DNA from: Flavimaricola sp.
GTDB taxonomy: Bacteria > Pseudomonadota > Alphaproteobacteria > Rhodobacterales > Rhodobacteraceae
Direction: 5' to 3'
NCBI GenBank assembly: GCA_023300365.1
Contig: JALZWD010000351.1
Location: 1 to 7,277 of the forward strand
Length of the DNA stretch: 7,277 nt
Under the pieces are notes generated by a model. The model was not told where the DNA came from. It searched no databases and saw nothing but the letters and a program-made list of their open reading frames with translations. Made by a program: the position numbers and the translations under genes. Shown piece by piece: positions 1-6,887 of this stretch (position 1 is the first letter of the stretch; each line of letters begins with the position of its first letter).

Positions 1-215
1 TCGTCGGGCGACATCCAGCAAAGGCCCTGCCGCCCTTCTGCCGCCGCCTTGAGCGGGGCAGGAAACGCGACGCCAGTAAGCGCCGTGCAGGCTTTGCGAA
101 GCTTGGCATTGCGCAAATCGCCGCGCAAAGAGATCATCCCACAAAGACCCGCATCACGGACAGTAACCCAGCCCTCCGAAACTTTGCCGCCCAGTTCTGT
201 CACCGCTTCAGACAT
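1..215 (-). CDS. soxG: Sarcosine oxidase gamma subunit, N-terminal part (cut by left window edge)
   Basis: This is the small GcvT-like gamma subunit of heterotetrameric sarcosine oxidase; it packs against the alpha subunit in the cytoplasmic complex. The start is the ATG at 215-213 (protein begins MSEAVTELGG). Its reading frame stays open to the window edge for 71 full codons, against a usual family length of roughly 180-200 residues, so more than half is missing. The start is supported by a GGAG Shine-Dalgarno about 9 nt upstream and by an 8-nt overlap with the end of soxA (ATGTCTGA), which is typical of coupled translation. The visible segment VTVRDAGLCGMISLRGDL (residues 17-34) resembles SoxG N-termini. 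I recognise it mainly from its place directly after soxA and this N-terminal segment; no catalytic residue is expected, because the subunit is structural. Nothing suggests truncation other than the window edge. Confidence 0.9.
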   Translation of the reverse strand, partial: MSEAVTELGGKVSEGWVTVRDAGLCGMISLRGDLRNAKLRKACTALTGVAFPAPLKAAAEGRQGLCWMSPD

Positions 216-3168
216 TTTGCTTTTCTCCGTCCTTGTCATAGAACACCGGATCAACAATTTTGGCCTGAACTTCACCGCCATCAACCTTGGGGAAAGTCAC
301 GACCTCGCCCATCCGTTTGGGTCCGTGCAAAATTAGTCCCATCGCAATTCCGCGATCCAGCGTCGGCGAATGATAGGTAGAGGTGACGCGGCCTTCGGTG
401 TTGCGCTGCCCGTTGGCGTTCGTGCCCTCTGCGACCGCATAGGCCCCATCTGGAATAACCGATCCATCGAGGGTTTCGAGACCGACCAATTTCCAGCGAT
501 TTGGATCCGCCATATAGGCACGCTCTTGCGCCCGTTTGCCCAAATAGTCGTCCTTTTTCTTGGACAGGGCCCAATTGAGGTTCAAATCTTGGGGGATCAC
601 CGTGCCGTCCGTCTCATCACCGATCATGATGAAGCCCTTTTCGGCACGCATAATATGCAAACATTCGGTGCCATAGGGCATGACGCCAAATTCTTCCCCG
701 GCCGCCATTAGGGCCTGCCAAAAGGCCAGCCCCTGCCCCGCATCCACGGCGATCTCATAGGACAATTCGCCTGAAAAACTAATGCGATACACGCGCACCT
801 TAAAGTCACCGATTTGACCATCGGCCCACTGCATGAACGGCAATGTCTCTTTCGAAACATCCATCCCACCAAGCTTCTCAAGCACTTTGCGCGCATTTGG
901 ACCTACAACCGCAACTTGGGCGTATTGTTCCGTGACGTTGGTGACGTAAACGTCCCAATCCCACCACTCACACTGAAGCCAATCCTCCATCCAAGCGTGG
1001 ATACGCTCTGCGCCGCCGGTGGTGGTGTGGCACAGCCATTCATCCTCGGAAATCCGCGCCACAACACCGTCATCGGACAGAAAACCGTTTTCAGAACACA
1101 TCAACCCATATCGGCATTTGCCGATGGGCAGTGTGCTCATCATGTTGGTGTACATCATATCCAAGAACTTGCCCGCATCCGGACCGGAAACCACCAATTT
1201 TCCAAGGGTTGATGCATCAAGCAAACCAAGGGCTTGGCGCGTGTTCTTAACCTCGCGCATCACCGCGTCATGCACACTTTCGCCATCACGGACAAAGGCA
1301 TAGGGACGCCGCCATTGGCCTACCGGCTCAAAATCGGCGTTTTGTGCCACATGCCAATCATGCATTGGGGTTTTGCGGACCGGTTGGAAAAGATCGCCCT
1401 TGGCCGCGCCGGTGATCGATCCTAGTGAAATCGGCGTGTAGGGCGGCCGGAACGTCGTTGTGCCCACATCTGGAATTGCCTTGTTCAAGGCTCCGGACAA
1501 TGTGGCCAACCCATTGATGTTGCTCAGCTTCCCTTGATCCGTTGCCATACCAAGCGTTGTGTAACGCTTGGTATGTTCGACGCTCTCATATCCCTCGCGG
1601 GCCGCCAATTGCACGTCTGATACTTTGACGTCGTTTTGATAATCCAACCAGGCCTTCTCGCGCAGTGATCGCTTGGCGCCTTGCGGCATCATCCACACTG
1701 GCATCATCTCCGCTTCGGCGACCTCTTCCACCGACACTTTCGCGCCAGCATCGGCCATAACGGCGCCCGTCATCATGTGGCCGTTGGCAGAGCCCACAAC
1801 ACTGACAAAGCCGCGGCCATCTGCGCCCAATGGCGGACGTTCTGGATCGGGCCGGAACATTGCAAGGGCATCATCCCAAACCAGTTTCCCACCGCAGTGC
1901 GACCATAAATGCACAACCGGCGACCATCCGCCCGACATCGCGACCACGTCGCAGGCGATCTCTTCGGTCACAGACCCTTCGCCTGCTTGGGCACACACCG
2001 CGACACCCGTCACCCGTTTGCCGCCCAAAATCTTGGACACGGCCTTGCCCGCCTCAACCCGTATCCCCATCTCGCGGGCCCGCATGGCCCAAGGGCTGTC
2101 CACAACGGGCCGCGCATCGAGGATCACAGGGATATCGAGCCCTTCACCCTTTAGGATAATCGCCGTCCGGTAGGCATCGTCATTGTTTGTGACCACGACG
2201 GTTCTATCGCCGCAAGACACTCCAAAGTTCACCGCATAATCGCGGACCGCACTTGCGAGCATCACCCCCGGAATATCGTTTCCAGCAAAGGACAAAGGCC
2301 GCTCGATCGCCCCTGTCGCGGTGATCACATGATCCGCACGCACGTTCCAAAGCCGCTGCCGTGGCCCTGCCGCATCCGGTTCATGCTCGCGCACTTTCTC
2401 ATAGCATAGAACCAAGCCATGATCATAAACCCCCGCCCCCATACAACGCAGGCGGATTGTTACATTCGGCATATTTTCAAGTGCTTCGACGGCGCTCTTC
2501 ACCCATATGGCGGCATCTTTATCGTCGATCCGGCCACCATCAACCATTGCACGGCCACCCCATGCGGCGGTCTGTTCCACAAGCAACACCCGCTTGCCTT
2601 CGCGCCCCGCCTTTAGGGCCGCAACAAGCCCCGCAAGACCCCCGCCCACAACCAACAGGTCCACATGCATGTGGAAATGCTCATAAGTATCCGCATCGCG
2701 ATCCTTGGGCGCGCGGCCCAAACCGGCAGATTTGCGGATAAACGGCTCATACACATGTTTCCAGAACGAGCGCGGATGGATGAACATCTTATAGTAAAAA
2801 CCCGCCGGCAAAAATTTGGCCAGCTTGGTATTGATCGCGCCGACATCGAACTCTAGCGACGGCCAGTGGTTCTGACTTTCGGCCTCAAGCCCGTCAAACA
2901 GCTCCGTGGTGGTCACGCGCTGGTTCGGCTCAAACGCCGCGCCCCGCCCCATATTCACCAAACCATTCGGCTCTTCCGCACCGCTGGCCACAACGCCGCG
3001 CGGACGGTGATATTTGAACGAACGGCCCACCAACATCTGATCATTGGCCAACAAAGCGCTCGCCAAAGTATCCCCGGCAAAGCCCCGCATGGTCTTGCCG
3101 TTAAAGGTAAATTCCTGCGCCGTGCTGCGATCAACCAAACGCCCGCCGCGTGCCAAACGTGTGCTCAT
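208..3168 (-). CDS. soxA: Sarcosine oxidase alpha subunit (NAD- and folate-binding)
   Basis: This is the large subunit of heterotetrameric sarcosine oxidase, 986 aa, close to the usual length near 1000. It binds NAD+, shares the covalent FMN site with SoxB, and carries the tetrahydrofolate site where the methyl carbon becomes 5,10-methylene-THF. Residues 1-100 form a ferredoxin-like [2Fe-2S] fold remnant; the first 240 residues contain no cysteine, so no cluster is held there, as is normal in this family. A Rossmann domain follows, with VGGGLAG at 174-180 and a second flavoprotein-type ATGAIERPL at 284-292. The C-terminal part, from about 600, is a GcvT-type aminomethyltransferase domain with SFSGELSYEI at 797-806 and the EKG...GDETDGTVIPQDLNL segment near 843-864. 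The start MSTRLARGG is chosen because its ATG overlaps the soxD stop (ATGA) and has a G-rich Shine-Dalgarno 7 nt upstream. The in-frame ATG 7 codons earlier lies inside soxD and is less likely. Its stop overlaps the soxG start. Confidence 0.97.
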   Translation of the reverse strand: MSTRLARGGRLVDRSTAQEFTFNGKTMRGFAGDTLASALLANDQMLVGRSFKYHRPRGVVASGAEEPNGLVNMGRGAAFEPNQRVTTTELFDGLEAESQNHWPSLEFDVGAINTKLAKFLPAGFYYKMFIHPRSFWKHVYEPFIRKSAGLGRAPKDRDADTYEHFHMHVDLLVVGGGLAGLVAALKAGREGKRVLLVEQTAAWGGRAMVDGGRIDDKDAAIWVKSAVEALENMPNVTIRLRCMGAGVYDHGLVLCYEKVREHEPDAAGPRQRLWNVRADHVITATGAIERPLSFAGNDIPGVMLASAVRDYAVNFGVSCGDRTVVVTNNDDAYRTAIILKGEGLDIPVILDARPVVDSPWAMRAREMGIRVEAGKAVSKILGGKRVTGVAVCAQAGEGSVTEEIACDVVAMSGGWSPVVHLWSHCGGKLVWDDALAMFRPDPERPPLGADGRGFVSVVGSANGHMMTGAVMADAGAKVSVEEVAEAEMMPVWMMPQGAKRSLREKAWLDYQNDVKVSDVQLAAREGYESVEHTKRYTTLGMATDQGKLSNINGLATLSGALNKAIPDVGTTTFRPPYTPISLGSITGAAKGDLFQPVRKTPMHDWHVAQNADFEPVGQWRRPYAFVRDGESVHDAVMREVKNTRQALGLLDASTLGKLVVSGPDAGKFLDMMYTNMMSTLPIGKCRYGLMCSENGFLSDDGVVARISEDEWLCHTTTGGAERIHAWMEDWLQCEWWDWDVYVTNVTEQYAQVAVVGPNARKVLEKLGGMDVSKETLPFMQWADGQIGDFKVRVYRISFSGELSYEIAVDAGQGLAFWQALMAAGEEFGVMPYGTECLHIMRAEKGFIMIGDETDGTVIPQDLNLNWALSKKKDDYLGKRAQERAYMADPNRWKLVGLETLDGSVIPDGAYAVAEGTNANGQRNTEGRVTSTYHSPTLDRGIAMGLILHGPKRMGEVVTFPKVDGGEVQAKIVDPVFYDKDGEKQNV

Positions 3169-3494
3169 GAGAACGCCCCCCATGTCCAACCGGGCCGTTT
3201 GGCCGAAATTGCATCCTTGATCTTTTTCGGGGGCTCGGTGGTTTGCGCGCTATAGGTGCCGAACACCTCCAAGGTCATTGTGCACCGCGCCGCCAAGAAC
3301 CACTTGCCACAACCATAGGCATGCCGCCAACGCTCAAAATGTACGCCCTTGGGGTTTTGGCGCGCAAATAGATATCCTTCAAAATCTTCATCAGAAGACC
3401 CCGGCCCGAACCGTTTCAAATGCGCCTCGCCACCGGGCGTCAACTCGGTTTCATCGGCATCCACGCCACAATAAGGGCAATGCAAAGTTATCAT
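3165..3494 (-). CDS. soxD: Sarcosine oxidase delta subunit (zinc-binding)
   Basis: This is the smallest subunit of heterotetrameric sarcosine oxidase, 109 aa, a normal size for the family (about 90-110). Known SoxD structures bind one Zn2+ through two N-terminal cysteines plus a later His and Cys. The same pattern is visible here: CPYC (Cys6, Cys9) and HAYGC (His58, Cys62). The start MITLHCPYCG is chosen because family members begin just before the CPYCG motif and because GAGGAG lies 9 nt upstream of this ATG. The open frame continues 45 codons further upstream into soxB in another frame, but that extension has no family resemblance. The gene lies 31 nt after soxB and its stop overlaps the soxA start as ATGA. 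Residues 33-62, including a WRHAYGC stretch, and the C-terminal RPGWTWG are typical of SoxD. Confidence 0.96.
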   Translation of the reverse strand: MITLHCPYCGVDADETELTPGGEAHLKRFGPGSSDEDFEGYLFARQNPKGVHFERWRHAYGCGKWFLAARCTMTLEVFGTYSAQTTEPPKKIKDAISAKRPGWTWGAFS

Positions 3495-3525
3495 GGCAGA
3501 TCGCTCCTCAGGCCCAGCGCGCGCA
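3495..3525 (-). promoter_or_regulatory. soxB-soxD spacer with soxD ribosome binding site
   Basis: This 31-nt gap separates the soxB stop from the soxD ATG. Read on the coding strand it contains GAGGAG 9 nt before the soxD start, a strong Shine-Dalgarno match. That site decides the soxD start against the longer open frame. It is the only junction among the visible sox genes where the coding regions do not overlap, and soxD has the clearest ribosome binding site of the operon. Confidence 0.7.
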
Positions 3526-3534
3526 TCAATGCGC
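3521..3534 (-). other. Short inverted repeat spanning the soxB stop codon
   Basis: The sequence gcgcat-ca-atgcgc is a perfect 6-bp inverted repeat. In the sox mRNA it would fold as a 5-bp stem GCGCA/UGCGC with a UUGA loop, and the soxB UGA stop sits in that loop and the first base pair. There is no following U tract, so it is not an intrinsic terminator. It lies about 20 nt before the soxD Shine-Dalgarno. It may be coincidence, because GC-rich coding DNA gives short palindromes often. Confidence 0.3.
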
Positions 3535-4773
3535 CACTCCGGCGGCAACACTTTCGTCAATGAATTGGCCGCGCTTGAACCGCTCCATGGTAAAGGCCTC
3601 GGCCAATGGCCCCGGCGCGCCTTTGGCAATCAGCTCGGCCATGGCCCAACCACTGCCCGGAATGGCCTTAAAGCCGCCCGTACCCCAACCACAGTTCACA
3701 AACACGCCCTCAACTGGCGTTTTGGAAATGATTGCAGAACGGTCGCCCGTCATATCCACGATCCCGCCCCATTGGCGCAGCATCTTCAAACGCGACAACA
3801 TCGGAAAGGTCTCAACAAGCGCGCGCACGGTTTCTTCGATATGATGAAACGAGCCGCGTTGGGTATAGTTGTTAAACCCATCTGTTCCGCCACCAATCAC
3901 CATCTCGCCTTTGTCCGACTGGCTCAGATATCCATGCACCGTGTTGGCCATCACCACCACATCCATGCAGGGCTTAATCGGCTCAGAGACCAGCGCCTGA
4001 AGCGCGATGGATTCGACCGGCAGCTTAAAGCCCGCCATATCCGCCAAAACGCCCGCATGCCCGGCCACCACCATACCAAGCTTGTCGCAATCAATCGCGC
4101 CCTTGGTGGTCTCGACGCCAACCACCTTGGCACCCTCGCGGCGCACCCCAGTGACCTCGCACTGCTGGATGATATCCATGCCCATATCGCTACAGGCCCG
4201 CGCATAGCCCCACGCAACCGCATCGTGCCGCGCCGTGCCGCCACGTGCCTGCCATAAACCGCCAAGCACCGGGTAACGCGGCCCGTCGATATTCATAATC
4301 GGGCAAAGCTCTTTGACACGCGCGGGCGTAATCCACTCGGTCTGGACACCCTGCAACGCATTAGCGTGCGCCGTGCGCTGATAGCCGCGAATTTCACTTT
4401 GCGTTTGGGCCAACATAATCACGCCGCGCGGGCTAAACATGATGTTGTAGTTCAGCTCTTGGGAAAGCGTCTCATAAAGCGACCGCGCTTTCTCATAGAT
4501 AGCCGCCGACGGATCTTGCAGGTAATTGCTGCGAATGATCGTGGTGTTGCGGCCTGTGTTACCGCCACCCAACCAGCCCTTTTCGATCACCGCGACATTG
4601 GTGATCCCAAAATTTTTGCCCAGATAATAAGCGGTGGCAAGCCCGTGCCCCCCGGCGCCCACAATGATCACATCGTATTTGCGCTTGGGCTGGGGCGAAC
4701 GCCACGCGCGCTCCCAGCCTTGATGATGGCTCAGGGCCTGACGCGCGATCGCAAAGGCAGAATATCGCTTCAT
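3526..4773 (-). CDS. soxB: Sarcosine oxidase beta subunit (catalytic flavoprotein)
   Basis: This is the catalytic subunit, 415 aa, the usual length. It belongs to the D-amino-acid-oxidase-like flavoprotein family and oxidises sarcosine at a noncovalent FAD. Electrons then pass to a covalent FMN, which reacts with O2 to give H2O2. The FAD-binding motif is VGAGGHG (38-44), followed by the acidic end of the second beta strand (VIEKG, 62-66). The stretch ARHDAVAWGYAR (181-192) matches the region carrying the covalent FMN, so His183 is the likely 8-alpha-linked histidine, by analogy with Corynebacterium and Pseudomonas enzymes. A conserved GWGTGGFKAIPG lies at 362-373 near the C-terminus. The start MKRYSAFAIARQAL is chosen for its family-typical N-terminus and AAAGGA 7 nt upstream; an in-frame ATG 30 codons earlier would add residues unlike SoxB and lies in the regulatory region. 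It is the first gene of the operon, divergent from ccmI. Confidence 0.97.
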   Translation of the reverse strand: MKRYSAFAIARQALSHHQGWERAWRSPQPKRKYDVIIVGAGGHGLATAYYLGKNFGITNVAVIEKGWLGGGNTGRNTTIIRSNYLQDPSAAIYEKARSLYETLSQELNYNIMFSPRGVIMLAQTQSEIRGYQRTAHANALQGVQTEWITPARVKELCPIMNIDGPRYPVLGGLWQARGGTARHDAVAWGYARACSDMGMDIIQQCEVTGVRREGAKVVGVETTKGAIDCDKLGMVVAGHAGVLADMAGFKLPVESIALQALVSEPIKPCMDVVVMANTVHGYLSQSDKGEMVIGGGTDGFNNYTQRGSFHHIEETVRALVETFPMLSRLKMLRQWGGIVDMTGDRSAIISKTPVEGVFVNCGWGTGGFKAIPGSGWAMAELIAKGAPGPLAEAFTMERFKRGQFIDESVAAGVAH

Positions 4774-4807
4774 AAACGAATCCTTTAATGAGGGACCAAC
4801 AGGGCTG

Positions 4808-4818
4808 TCTACACTAGA
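4808..4818. promoter_or_regulatory. Short AT-rich dyad upstream of soxB, possible operator
   Basis: The 11-nt dyad tcta-cac-taga lies 35-45 nt before the soxB start, and the 10-nt dyad acag-gg-ctgt (4799-4808) abuts it on the gene side. Both would lie around the transcription start or in the leader. They could bind a repressor, but arms of 4 bp are expected by chance at this frequency. Confidence 0.2.
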
Positions 4819-4837
4819 TGACCGAGGCCACCCCATA

Positions 4838-4853
4838 GCAGGATACTGCCTGC
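4838..4853. promoter_or_regulatory. Inverted repeat upstream of soxB, possible operator
   Basis: The dyad gcagg-atactg-cctgc has 5-bp arms and a 6-nt centre and lies 65-80 nt upstream of the soxB start, a normal place for a regulator site. The evidence is symmetry and position only. No regulator family can be assigned. Confidence 0.25.
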
Positions 4854-4969
4854 GGCAAAACACACCTAAAATGCGACAAACGGCCTCGTGAACATACCGG
4901 GGGGTTTCGCCTTTGGCCTTGGACCACTACATACCCGATGAGTTAATTTACAAAGGTCCGGTCAAACCT

Positions 4970-6178
4970 ATGCTCTTTTGGATCATCGTCACGGCCATTG
5001 CGGTCTTGGTCACGGTTTTGCTGGTGCTGCCATTCTTGCAAACGCAAACACCGCTCCAGGCCGGAAATGAAGACGTCGCACTCTACCGCGATCAATTGGC
5101 CGAAGTTGACCGCGATCTTGAGCGCGGCATCCTCGCCCCCCAAGATGCCGAGCGCACGCGCACAGAGATCAGTCGCCGCCTACTTGCCGCGGACAAGACA
5201 TCCGGCGCCATCGTTCAATCCGCGCCCAGTGCCGTTAGCTTTGTCGCGATGGGTATTACCGCTGTGGGTCTTATTGGTGGATCGCTGGCGCTTTATGCGC
5301 ATCTTGGCGCGCCGGGCCAGCCTGATATCCCCTTGGCCAGCCGCATCGCCGCAAGCGAGGATGCGCGGCAAAGTCGTATGGATCAACTTCGGGCCGAAAG
5401 CATCGCCGCGCAACTGCCCAACCGACCACAGGCAACACCCCAACAACAAGCCCGCCTCGACGAGTTGAACACCATCGCGGTCACGGATCCCAACGATATC
5501 GCAAATTGGACCCAAATCGTTAGCACCGCCGCCAATGCACAAAACTTCGCCGTCGCGGCACGTGCACAACAACAAGTGCTCGCCTTGGGCGCCAACCCAA
5601 CCGATCCGGGCGAAAATATGCGCCTTGCGATTTTAATGATCCTCGCGGCCGAGGGCTATATTTCGCCAGAGGCCGAAACGGTTTTGAAAATCGTGCTCGA
5701 GGGTGACCCAACCAATATCGCCGCGCGCTACTACTACGGCCTGCTCTTTTATGAAACAGACCGCCCAGACCGCGCCTTTGCGCTGTTCCGCGATGTGATC
5801 AACGAAGGCACACCCGACAACCCATTTGTGCAAATGTCTGCCGATTTGGTTGAAGAAGCCGCTTTTCGCGCCGGGATCGAATATACTCTTCCGCCTCCCG
5901 CAGGCCCCTCTGTCGGCGATATCACAGCCGCCCAAGACCTGAGCGAAGAAGATCGAAACGCAATGATTTCGGATATGGTCAACCGGCTTTCGGACCGTTT
6001 GGCCAACGAGGGTGGTCCGGTCGAAGAATGGGCCCGTTTGATCAATGCCCTCTCTGTCTTGGGCGATACCGACCAAGCCCGCGCTATTTTGCTCGAGGCC
6101 CGGACCTTGTTTGCCACCTCTCCTGATGCCATGGAACAGCTTGATTTCATCGCAGTCACGTCGGGCTTGGCGGAATGA
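4970..6178 (+). CDS. ccmI: Cytochrome c maturation protein CcmI (apocytochrome chaperone)
   Basis: CcmI is a membrane protein of System I cytochrome c biogenesis; it holds the apocytochrome c C-terminal region and delivers it to the CcmF/CcmH haem-ligation complex. The 402-aa protein has the family layout. A first membrane segment lies at about 2-22 (MLFWIIVTAIAVLVTVLLVL). A charged cytoplasmic loop follows at 30-85, with the typical YRDQLAEVDRDLERGIL at 39-55. A second membrane segment lies at about 90-110. A long periplasmic part holds TPR-like helices, clearest at 250-280 (AARYYYGLLFYETDRPDRA). The C-terminal half has the alphaproteobacterial segment GPSVGDITAAQDLSEEDR at 312-329. The ATG giving MLFWII is chosen because family members begin directly with this signal anchor. 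An upstream TTG would add 19 polar residues in front of the membrane segment and has no better ribosome binding site. It ends in an ATGA overlap with ruvX. The TPR assignment is by pattern only. Confidence 0.92.
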   Translation: MLFWIIVTAIAVLVTVLLVLPFLQTQTPLQAGNEDVALYRDQLAEVDRDLERGILAPQDAERTRTEISRRLLAADKTSGAIVQSAPSAVSFVAMGITAVGLIGGSLALYAHLGAPGQPDIPLASRIAASEDARQSRMDQLRAESIAAQLPNRPQATPQQQARLDELNTIAVTDPNDIANWTQIVSTAANAQNFAVAARAQQQVLALGANPTDPGENMRLAILMILAAEGYISPEAETVLKIVLEGDPTNIAARYYYGLLFYETDRPDRAFALFRDVINEGTPDNPFVQMSADLVEEAAFRAGIEYTLPPPAGPSVGDITAAQDLSEEDRNAMISDMVNRLSDRLANEGGPVEEWARLINALSVLGDTDQARAILLEARTLFATSPDAMEQLDFIAVTSGLAE

Positions 6179-6651
6179 TCTGCGACACGCCTGAGGATTT
6201 CGCCCAAGCCATTCCGCAAATGCAGGCCCTCGTTGGTCTCGACCTTGGCACAGTCACGATTGGTGTCGCGGTTTGTGATGCAATGCTCAGCGTCGCCACC
6301 CCCCTTGAGACGATCAAGCGTAAGAAATTTACCCTCGATGCCAACCGCCTGTTTGAGATCACGGCCCACCGCAACATTGGCGGCATTGTTCTTGGTTTAC
6401 CGTTCAATATGGACGGCTCCGAGGGCCCGCGGGCGCAAGCGACCCGCGCATTTGCGCGCAATCTTGTCCGCCTGACGGATCTGCCGATCACATTTTGGGA
6501 CGAGCGCCTGTCAACGGTGGCCGCCGAACGGGCCCTGCTTGAGGCGGATACATCACGCAAACGTCGCGCAGAAGTCATTGATCATGTGGCCGCAGGGTTT
6601 ATCTTACAAGGATTGCTGGACCGGCTGGCCTATATGCGGAGCGCATCGTGA
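6175..6651 (+). CDS. ruvX: YqgF/RuvX-family Holliday junction resolvase-like nuclease
   Basis: This 158-aa protein belongs to the RuvX/YqgF family, which has an RNase H fold. Members have been linked to Holliday junction cleavage and, in E. coli, to 5'-end maturation of pre-16S rRNA; which role holds here cannot be told from sequence. The expected motifs are present: GLDLGT at 21-26 (acidic Asp23), GLPFNMDGSEGPRA at 74-87, WDERLST at 108-114 (Glu110) and IDHVAA at 135-140 (Asp136), giving the acidic metal-binding residues of the active site. In the first motif the usual GTKTIG reads GTVTIG, so the common Lys is Val27. The start overlaps the ccmI stop as ATGA, and a 15-20 residue lead before GLDLGT is normal in alphaproteobacteria. 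There is no clear Shine-Dalgarno, so translation probably depends on ribosomes finishing ccmI. The end overlaps the next gene. Confidence 0.94.
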   Translation: MICDTPEDFAQAIPQMQALVGLDLGTVTIGVAVCDAMLSVATPLETIKRKKFTLDANRLFEITAHRNIGGIVLGLPFNMDGSEGPRAQATRAFARNLVRLTDLPITFWDERLSTVAAERALLEADTSRKRRAEVIDHVAAGFILQGLLDRLAYMRSAS

Positions 6652-6887
6652 CATCATCCGACGACATTTGGAAACGCGACGAAATTGATAGCCCTTGCAT
6701 CAAAATCTGCGTCATCCATCCCGAGACGCGGCTTTGCACAGGGTGCATGCGCAGCATCGACGAGATCGGCGCATGGTCAAGTATGACACCTGAGACCCGC
6801 GCCTCTATCATGGCAGAGCTGCCCGGGCGCGTGCCACTCTTGGGCAAACGACGTGGCGGCCGCGCCGCGAGGCTTAACAAAAGTTAA
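6648..6887 (+). CDS. DUF1289 family four-cysteine protein
   Basis: This is a 79-aa protein of the DUF1289 family (YdhL/Fe-S-like small proteins), whose function is unknown. The family signature is clear: SPCIKIC at 15-21, LCTGC at 29-33, then SIDEIGAWSSM and a following ETRASIMAEL helix. Cys17, Cys21, Cys30 and Cys33 form a probable metal site, either zinc or iron-sulfur; the sequence does not decide between them. The C-terminus is basic (KRRGGRAARLNK). The start is a GTG that overlaps the ruvX stop as GTGA, with GGAG 6 nt upstream; no ATG is available before the cysteine motif. It is the last gene of the ccmI-ruvX unit. Its TAA stop overlaps the stop of the converging PhyH-like gene on the other strand. 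Confidence 0.9.
   Translation: MTSSDDIWKRDEIDSPCIKICVIHPETRLCTGCMRSIDEIGAWSSMTPETRASIMAELPGRVPLLGKRRGGRAARLNKS
6884..6887. other. Shared convergent stop codons (TTAA)
   Basis: The TAA stop of the DUF1289 gene (6885-6887, plus strand) and the TAA stop of the PhyH-like gene (6886-6884, minus strand) are both read from the same palindrome TTAA. The two coding regions therefore overlap tail to tail by 4 nt, with no spacer. Neither gene has a recognisable intrinsic terminator near this point, so each transcript must run into the other gene. Confidence 0.85.

Larger units (their letters stand above)
4774..4969. promoter_or_regulatory. Divergent intergenic region between soxB and ccmI
   Basis: This 196-base region separates the soxB and ccmI starts and must hold the promoters for both units. 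For soxB a Shine-Dalgarno AAAGGA lies 7 nt upstream of its ATG. For ccmI a GGTCCGG stretch ends 8 nt before its ATG. A weak possible ccmI promoter is TTGGAC at 4919-4924 with an AT-rich TTAATTT at 4943-4949, but each hexamer matches the sigma70 consensus in only about three positions. On the sox side I could not find a good -35/-10 pair. Three short dyads lie on the sox-proximal side: acag-gg-ctgt (4799-4808), tcta-cac-taga (4808-4818) and gcagg-atactg-cctgc (4838-4853). These are operator candidates for a substrate-responsive regulator. A distant 7-bp pair cgaggcc (4824-4830 area) and ggcctcg (4882-4888 area) is also present. No regulator gene is in the window. Confidence 0.5.

Noticed and set aside
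1673..2173. Plus-strand open frames of 166 codons and less inside soxA
   Set aside because: They lie within the NAD-binding and central part of soxA, whose minus-strand protein has strong family identity. Several overlapping frames are open here, which points to base composition rather than a gene.
3169..3189. Longer soxA with an ATG start at 3189
   Set aside because: The ATG at 3168 overlaps the soxD stop as ATGA, has a G-rich ribosome binding site at the right distance, and gives the usual SoxA N-terminus.
3493..4257. Long plus-strand open frame of 254 codons opposite soxB and soxD
   Set aside because: It is antisense to clear soxB coding sequence, has low-complexity Arg/His/Ala-rich content typical of a shadow frame in GC-rich DNA, and shows no recognisable motif.
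4838..4853. Possible sigma54 promoter (GG...GC) upstream of soxB
   Set aside because: On the sox strand GG and GC are separated by 9 bases instead of the required 10, and the flanking bases do not fit the consensus well.
4774..4863. Longer soxB with 30 extra N-terminal residues
   Set aside because: The added residues have no SoxB character and occupy the region expected to hold the promoter; the ATG at 4773 has a good ribosome binding site and the family start.
4913..4969. Upstream TTG start for ccmI adding 19 residues
   Set aside because: The extension is polar and would precede the signal anchor with which CcmI proteins normally begin. The ATG at 4970 gives the family-typical MLFWII start.
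5180..6369. Minus-strand open frames (up to 206 codons) across ccmI and the start of ruvX
   Set aside because: They are antisense to well-recognised ccmI and ruvX coding regions and carry no family motif.
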